Below the pieces are notes generated by a model. That model made no database searches, had not been told where the DNA came from, and worked only from the letters and a program-made list of their open reading frames with translations. Below are positions 27,558 through 31,758 of a stretch of 31,758 nucleotides of DNA, piece after piece. This DNA comes from a virus: positions 1-31,758 of IMG/VR virus record IMGVR_UViG_3300009537_000101. One strand, written 5' to 3'. Within the stretch, counting starts at the first letter, position 1. Each line of letters begins with the position of its first letter. The translations under genes were made by a program, and so were the position numbers.

Positions 27558-28699
27558 TAACCAAAGACAGCACCCACAACCTACTGGTGGATTGCCTGCT
27601 TAAGATGGGTAAATCTTTTGAAGTTGCCCAAAATAACTCAGTGGTGATGGCCAGCCTTCTGGCCCTCATTGAAGAAGAACTAAAGGCCAGGCACGGCATG
27701 GTCTGCACCTTGAAATACGCCATGCGCGACTGGCGAACATTGAATAATCACATCTGGTATAGTTTGCCGCGCAAAGTTATTGTCACCGACCTGGATGAGA
27801 CATTGTGGAGAGGCGTCTTGACCGAAGGAGATGTGATTAAGCCTGATTTACCTTATCAGGACTGGTTGCTGGAGCAGTATCGCAATGGCGTTCTACTGGC
27901 TATTTCAAGTCACAACGACCTGGACGTTATCAAGCCTCGCTTTGAGGCTTACAGTCCTCGCCTGGATTGGGATTACTTTACGGTTGTTAAGATTGACCAC
28001 AGCCCAAAGCAAGGTCATATCTATGACATCTGCCAAGAGCTAAACATGTCCCCGTCCGCCGTTGTTTTTATTGATGACCAATCCTACAATCTCAGGTCGG
28101 TTAAAGCGGCCTGGCCGGAAGTTTTGACCGTTTATCCAAGTCAGTATCCCCTGCTCAATTGTTTTACAGAGGATGGCACTGATGAAGATATTAAAAGAAG
28201 CGACATGTATCAAGCCGAAGAATTACGCCAAGAGCTAATGACCGCCGATAATTGGAAAAGAGAGCTTGAGCTTAAGGTGTCCATCGAGCCATTGCTACCG
28301 CGCAGTAAGGAATCCGAGCGAGCCTTGCAGCTACTCAACAAGGCTAATCAGATGAACTTGTCTACCAAGCGTCGTAATAAGGTCGAGATGTATAACGATC
28401 TGGTAAGTTTTAATTACGATTGGTGGATTGTCCGGGCCGAGGACAAGTTTGGGGACTACGGCATTATCGGGGTTATCTCAGTAGCCGTGCATAAGGTAAT
28501 GGACTTTGTGCTAAGTTGCCGGGCTATGGGACGAGGCATCGAGGACGTGATGGCTCGCCATGCGATTACGAACTGTTGGGGCAACCCTGTTTTTATGTGC
28601 TATCCGACCGAGTTAAATAGGCCCATGCAAGAATTTGCGGACAGGGTAGCCAGATATGGTATTCCAGAGATACCGGATTGGATTGAATATGCCGCTTAG
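27554..28699 (+). CDS. FkbH-like HAD-superfamily protein
   Basis: A 381-residue protein from the ATG at 27554. An N-terminal helical part is followed by the HAD core: VTDLDETLW at residues 77-85 (DxDxT), and later FIDDQSYNLRSVKAAWPEV. The C-terminal part, LNKANQMNLSTKRR...WWIVRAEDKFGDYGIIGVISV...LSCRAMGRGIEDVMARHAI, matches the GNAT-like end of FkbH proteins (Q.NL.T.R, D.FGD.G..GV, SCR..GRG.E). FkbH enzymes load a glyceryl unit from 1,3-bisphosphoglycerate onto a carrier protein. No carrier is visible here, so the acceptor may be host-encoded or a sugar. Confidence 0.85.
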   Translation: MITKDSTHNLLVDCLLKMGKSFEVAQNNSVVMASLLALIEEELKARHGMVCTLKYAMRDWRTLNNHIWYSLPRKVIVTDLDETLWRGVLTEGDVIKPDLPYQDWLLEQYRNGVLLAISSHNDLDVIKPRFEAYSPRLDWDYFTVVKIDHSPKQGHIYDICQELNMSPSAVVFIDDQSYNLRSVKAAWPEVLTVYPSQYPLLNCFTEDGTDEDIKRSDMYQAEELRQELMTADNWKRELELKVSIEPLLPRSKESERALQLLNKANQMNLSTKRRNKVEMYNDLVSFNYDWWIVRAEDKFGDYGIIGVISVAVHKVMDFVLSCRAMGRGIEDVMARHAITNCWGNPVFMCYPTELNRPMQEFADRVARYGIPEIPDWIEYAA

Positions 28700-29333
28700 G
28701 ACTGGAGCATTTCCTTTTCTACCAGGGGATATCCCTCTTGTCCTTATTGGCGGCGGGGGGTTGGCCAGAGAAGTAATGTCCTATCTCATTGATGAGGGCA
28801 TTGCGGTTATGGGGTACTGCGACATAGAAGAGAAGCATCTGGACATACCCTGGCTAGGGCCGGAAGAGTCCTTGTTTTCGCCTGGTGCCTACAACTATCT
28901 AATTTGCGTAGGCGATATTGCCACCAGAGAGAAGATATATCAGAGTTTTATAAGTCCTCATGAGGTTATGCCACTGGCATTTCATCATGCGTCTGCTTAC
29001 GTTTCTAAGACGGCCCGGTTGGGTTATGGCTGCATTGTCGGGCCAAACGCCACAGTTGCGGGCAACGCCCGGCTTGGTTTTGGCAACTTAATCAACTTCG
29101 GGGCGGGCCTCGGCCATGATGTGAAAATGGGTAGCAACAGCATCATTGCCCCCGGCGCACAGATACTTGGCGGCGTCACAATGGGCGACAATAACTACAT
29201 TGGGGCAAACGCTGTTGTCTTGCCTGGTTCGGTGATAGGTAGTGATTGCATTGTTTCAGCCGGACAAATCGCCAACGATATGACAGATAAAAAGATGCTT
29301 ACCCTGCAGGGGGGAATGAGGAGTATCGAATGA
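28689..29333 (+). CDS. PglD-like sugar O/N-acyltransferase (hexapeptide repeat)
   Basis: A 214-residue protein from the ATG at 28689, 11 bases inside the FkbH gene. The N-terminal LVLIGGGGLAREVMSYLIDEG is the Rossmann-type dinucleotide-like lobe of PglD/NeuD enzymes. From about residue 95, ARLGYGCIVGPNATVAGNARLGFGNLINFGAGLGHDVKMGSNSIIAPGAQILGGVTMGDNNYIGANAVVLPGSVIGSD is a left-handed parallel beta-helix with [LIV]GxxxxI repeats. It would transfer an acyl group, usually acetyl, to an amino or hydroxyl sugar. It fits next to the FkbH enzyme as a sugar-decorating step. Confidence 0.86.
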   Translation: MPLRTGAFPFLPGDIPLVLIGGGGLAREVMSYLIDEGIAVMGYCDIEEKHLDIPWLGPEESLFSPGAYNYLICVGDIATREKIYQSFISPHEVMPLAFHHASAYVSKTARLGYGCIVGPNATVAGNARLGFGNLINFGAGLGHDVKMGSNSIIAPGAQILGGVTMGDNNYIGANAVVLPGSVIGSDCIVSAGQIANDMTDKKMLTLQGGMRSIE

Positions 29334-30124
29334 AGATTAGTATCGTCACCATCGCTTACAATCTACCCGATAGTACCCGTAAGTTGTTCCAGACCGCCAT
29401 GCTGGACAGCGACAAGCACGACATTGACTTCTGGCTATATCTTCACTCGTCTCATGAAGCGACTGTCGAGGCCTGCGAAGAGATGTCGGCCACCTACCCG
29501 ACCAGTTACTTCCCTTACGGTACTAATCGCGGCTTGTCAACCAGTTGGAACGAGGGCATCCACGATGCTTACGAAGCCGGGGCTGACGTAGTAATCGTAT
29601 CTAATGATGACATCTTCTTTCGGGCCGGAGACATAGACAAGATAGCCCGTAAGTCCTACGCCAATCGAGATAACTATGTTGTCTCTTGCGCCGGGTATCA
29701 TTTGGGTTTTGATGGCCGTTGGCAAGCAACGCACGGCTATAGTTGCTTTGCCATTAACCCGATTAGTCTGGAGATTGTGGGCTGTTTTGATGAAAATATT
29801 TTTCCGATATATATGGAAGATTGCGAACATCATTATCGGGCGACCATCTTGGGCCTGGTTGAAGAGAACTGCGCCGACACCCACGTAACCCATGCCGGAA
29901 GCAGCGCCATCAATAAGGATGACAGATTGGCTATCCAGAATCTTATTACTCAACCCAAAAACGGAATCTACTACCGCTCCAAATGGGGCGGCATCAATGG
30001 CTACGAGATTTACAAGCACCCCTTTGATAATCCTGGTTTTTCGCCGTATATACCCTACGAGCGTCGCCATGCGCCTTATGGCCCCGGCTATGACCGAACC
30101 GACCAATATATCGTGAGCATCTAA
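29330..30124 (+). CDS. Glycosyltransferase family 2 protein
   Basis: A 264-residue GT-A enzyme. KISIVTIAYNLPDSTRKLF is the first strand-loop, YFPYGTNRGLSTSWNEGI follows, and VVIVSNDDIFFRAGD near residues 87-101 has the NDD metal motif. Further on, EIVGCFDENIFPIYMEDCEHHYRATILG corresponds to the ED-containing acceptor-side segment of GT2 enzymes. Probably inverting, metal-dependent, cytoplasmic. ATGA overlap before, TAATG overlap after. It is the fourth glycosyltransferase of the cassette. Confidence 0.84.
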   Translation: MKISIVTIAYNLPDSTRKLFQTAMLDSDKHDIDFWLYLHSSHEATVEACEEMSATYPTSYFPYGTNRGLSTSWNEGIHDAYEAGADVVIVSNDDIFFRAGDIDKIARKSYANRDNYVVSCAGYHLGFDGRWQATHGYSCFAINPISLEIVGCFDENIFPIYMEDCEHHYRATILGLVEENCADTHVTHAGSSAINKDDRLAIQNLITQPKNGIYYRSKWGGINGYEIYKHPFDNPGFSPYIPYERRHAPYGPGYDRTDQYIVSI

Positions 30125-30813
30125 TGAACTTCAAGCACAGAAAAGGCACGTCCGATTGGGGCGTCATCCAAAACACCTATCTCAACAATGACTATCGCTT
30201 GCCAAACAAGTTTCCTGTCCGGGCTATCGTCATTGACGTGGGGGCGCACATTGGTACGTTTGCCGTAGCTTGCGCCGAACGCGGGGCCAGTAAGGTTATC
30301 AGCTTTGAGCCTGACCTGGAAAACTTCTATTACCTGGAAGAAAACACAGGTCAATATCGCAACATCGTTTTGTGTCATCACAACGCAGTTTGGTCACGTT
30401 CGACAAGAATGATGACGGCCAATGGCTATCCCGTTGAGCCATCGGGCGAAGTCAACTGCGGCGGATTCTCGCTTGTTACCCATGAGCCGGTTGAGGATAC
30501 AAGGGATATAAGCGCATTGGCTATTGACACTATCCTGGATAACTTCGATGAAGTTCATACCCTTAAACTGGATTGCGAGTCGTCAGAGTGGCCTATTCTC
30601 TACGCCAGCAAGCAACTCTACAAAGTCCAGAACATTATCGGTGAATTTCATGAGCCGCCCGCAGGGATGGATTATATTGATGATTTCTTCCATCCCTTTC
30701 ATGAGTACAATATCGAGTACTTAGTTGAGTATCTAAAAGACCAGTCATTTCAGACCGAGTGGTACAGGCACGGTAAAAGTAATTTAGGTATGTTTTTTGC
30801 GAGGCAAACATGA
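30124..30813 (+). CDS. FkbM family methyltransferase
   Basis: A 229-residue SAM-dependent methyltransferase. AIVIDVGAHIGTFAVACAERGASKVISFEPDLENFYYLEEN (about residues 34-74) is the FkbM SAM-binding pair, with IDVGAHIG at 37-44 and FEPD at 61-64. LKLDCESSEWPILYAS is the catalytic-region segment. FkbM enzymes O-methylate sugars or polyketide hydroxyls, and they often accompany glycosyltransferases, as here. Overlaps with both neighbours are coupled. Combined with the PglD-like enzyme it points to a decorated, rather than plain, glycan. Confidence 0.86.
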   Translation: MNFKHRKGTSDWGVIQNTYLNNDYRLPNKFPVRAIVIDVGAHIGTFAVACAERGASKVISFEPDLENFYYLEENTGQYRNIVLCHHNAVWSRSTRMMTANGYPVEPSGEVNCGGFSLVTHEPVEDTRDISALAIDTILDNFDEVHTLKLDCESSEWPILYASKQLYKVQNIIGEFHEPPAGMDYIDDFFHPFHEYNIEYLVEYLKDQSFQTEWYRHGKSNLGMFFARQT

Positions 30814-31334
30814 AAGAAACACCCATTTATAACTGTCCGTTATGTGATGGCGAATTTATGGCTAAGGAACGAGTTGATAACTGCTGTCCCCACTGCGGCA
30901 TAGAACTGAAACATGAACGAATTAACATTCGCCTGGGCGATAAAAAGAAACTTGGCTACAGATACGTCCTGGCCAGGCCTAACAGCGAGTCATCTCGGAA
31001 TATTATTGCCAGCCGCCAGCCGCCAGCCGTAGAAGAATCTGAGTCCGAAGAAGGCGAAATGATTAGCAAGGTTGGCGAATGGCCCAAGATTTATCTGGTT
31101 AAACAAGGCGAACAGGTTGAACCAGGCAAGATGCAGGGTGGCGAGTATTTGCTTATCTTTGGCGAAGAGGTCCATATCGGTTGGATTTATTGCCCTAAGT
31201 GCCTACACAAGCTATTTCAAAACATGGCTGTGACCACCCGTATTGACCAAGAGCAGCACTGTCGGCGGTGCAAGGCGCTGGTCAGAGTGCGCTGTAATCC
31301 CGACCCGCGCCAGCACCGGATTGTTTATACTTGA
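30810..31334 (+). CDS. Protein with two zinc-ribbon motifs
   Basis: A 174-residue protein. CPLCDGEF at residues 9-16 and CCPHCGIE near 25-32 form one zinc ribbon (two CxxC). YCPKCLHKL and CRRCKALVRVRC near 127-160 form a second. The region between is acidic and disordered (EESESEEGE), followed by a strand-rich segment. Such dual ribbons can bind nucleic acid or hold partners, but no family is identified. It is the last gene of the long late operon; its TGA stop lies inside the next promoter's TTGACA. Its ribosome access is coupled to the upstream gene by ATGA. Confidence 0.6.
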   Translation: MKETPIYNCPLCDGEFMAKERVDNCCPHCGIELKHERINIRLGDKKKLGYRYVLARPNSESSRNIIASRQPPAVEESESEEGEMISKVGEWPKIYLVKQGEQVEPGKMQGGEYLLIFGEEVHIGWIYCPKCLHKLFQNMAVTTRIDQEQHCRRCKALVRVRCNPDPRQHRIVYT

Positions 31335-31359
31335 CATATTATATTTTTCCTGCTAACAT
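31331..31359 (+). promoter_or_regulatory. Sigma70-like promoter of the head-gene operon
   Basis: TTGACA 31331-31336, 17-base spacer, TAACAT 31354-31359. It shares TTCCTGCTA with the late promoter at 9644-9671 but has TATTATATTT where that one has the operator, so it lacks a good decamer. A partial match, AACTACATTG, lies at 31366-31375 around the predicted start. Confidence 0.5.
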
Positions 31360-31385
31360 AGTAGGAACTACATTGAACTTCTCAG

Positions 31386-31419
31386 AAAGTCCGTAGAATA
31401 AAGAACTGCGGGCTTTTTT
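31386..31419 (+). terminator. Rho-independent terminator or attenuator before the head-gene operon
   Basis: AAAGTCCGTAG (31386-31396) pairs with CTGCGGGCTTT (31406-31416) with two G-U pairs and a nine-base loop, and a T run follows. It ends the long late transcript. It also lies about 20 bases after the predicted start of the promoter at 31331, so it may attenuate that promoter. Confidence 0.7.
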
Positions 31420-31443
31420 GTTTTCCCCGCGCAAAAACCAAGA

Positions 31444-31758
31444 ATGTCCAAACTAAATAAGCTGACCGAGGAAATCTTAACGTCCTGGGAAGGCAACCCA
31501 CCACAACTAAAGAGGGGGCAGACTCTTGAACGAGCCGCTCGCTCTTTTGCTTTGCTTAGACTCCAGGTCGAAGAAAGTAATGAAGATGACGAGAATGAGT
31601 TTGAAGGCTTCGGCCCGACGCTCATTGCCGCCGCCGTGACCTCTAAGCCGCATTTAAGACAGCGCGGCCACGAAATCAAGATGGTCGAAATAGACGGCAA
31701 GCCCATTGTCGAGATACCCCTTATTCGCAAGGGCGTCTACTCTCACCCTTGGGTGGGC
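31444..31758 (+). CDS. N-terminus of a probable prohead protease (truncated by window)
   Basis: A partial gene, 105 codons to the window edge. The N-terminal 90 residues are mostly polar and helical (LTEEILTSWEGNPPQLKRGQTLERAARSFALLRLQVEESNEDDENEFEG...). The last visible residues, VEIPLIRKGVYSHPWVG, resemble the start of Mu protein I-like prohead proteases, which open with a strand, then G.w.HP.yG. There is no classic ribosome site immediately upstream. If correct, the head genes (protease, scaffold, capsid) follow to the right. The call is tentative because the catalytic part is outside the window. Confidence 0.5.
   Translation, partial: MSKLNKLTEEILTSWEGNPPQLKRGQTLERAARSFALLRLQVEESNEDDENEFEGFGPTLIAAAVTSKPHLRQRGHEIKMVEIDGKPIVEIPLIRKGVYSHPWVG

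Noticed and set aside
29537-30106. 189-codon leftward frame opposite the last GT2 gene
   Set aside because: Shadow of the glycosyltransferase coding strand; no promoter or ribosome site on that strand.
1-31758. CRISPR arrays, tRNA genes, insertion sequences, integrase or attachment sites
   Set aside because: None found by eye; the only exact inverted repeat pair of note is the 32-base element, which has no recombinase beside it.

Overview
The window looks like part of a tailed double-stranded DNA phage (or a prophage or phage-plasmid). Its markers are a large terminase, a terminase-small-subunit candidate, a portal protein, tail-fibre and lectin-like structural genes, and many tiny, tightly overlapping genes of unknown function. 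I see no integrase, rRNA, tRNA, CRISPR array or insertion sequence. Base composition is mixed, at roughly half GC by eye. The host cannot be named from the sequence. The Tat-type signal and the polysaccharide genes only say it is bacterial.

Layout. (1) 1-2291, rightward: an MT-A70 DNA adenine methyltransferase cut by the window edge, a nuclease-like protein and several small genes. (2) 2280-3181, leftward: three overlapping mini-genes, two of them single-span membrane peptides, and a DUF4031-like gene. (3) 3327-4652, rightward: a second DNA methyltransferase behind a long 5' hairpin, plus small genes, ending in two terminators. (4) 9550-4729, leftward operon: a VRR-NUC nuclease, two winged-helix regulators, a PH-like membrane protein, an FtsK/SpoIIIE-type ATPase, a sulfotransferase-like protein and DUF2227. 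(5) 9678-21194, rightward late operon: TerS candidate, TerL, small membrane proteins, structural/fibre genes, then a portal with an N-terminal zinc finger. (6) 21169-31334, continuing without a gap: a surface-glycan cassette with four glycosyltransferases, an SDR sugar epimerase, an FkbH-like HAD protein, a PglD-like acetyltransferase, two SAM methyltransferases and a metallophosphoesterase, plus DUF5662, Tat-signal and zinc-ribbon proteins. (7) From 31444: the N-terminus of a probable prohead protease, running off the window. The glycan cassette therefore lies between portal and head genes.

Regulation is the most distinctive part. A 10-bp palindrome, AACTATAGTT (variant AACTGTAGTT), occurs four times, each time in or next to a sigma70-like promoter, and two of these regions are divergent. 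Two of the promoters put the predicted transcription start on the A of the ATG, so the mRNAs should be leaderless. A separate 32-bp element with an 18-bp perfect palindrome occurs exactly twice in inverted orientation, once in the late promoter region and once inside the Tat-signal gene 16.2 kb away.

Inferred working: the early and leftward genes modify DNA and handle replication, segregation or host interaction. The late operon packages DNA and builds virion parts. Its distal cassette probably makes or transfers a decorated sugar onto virion or host surface components.
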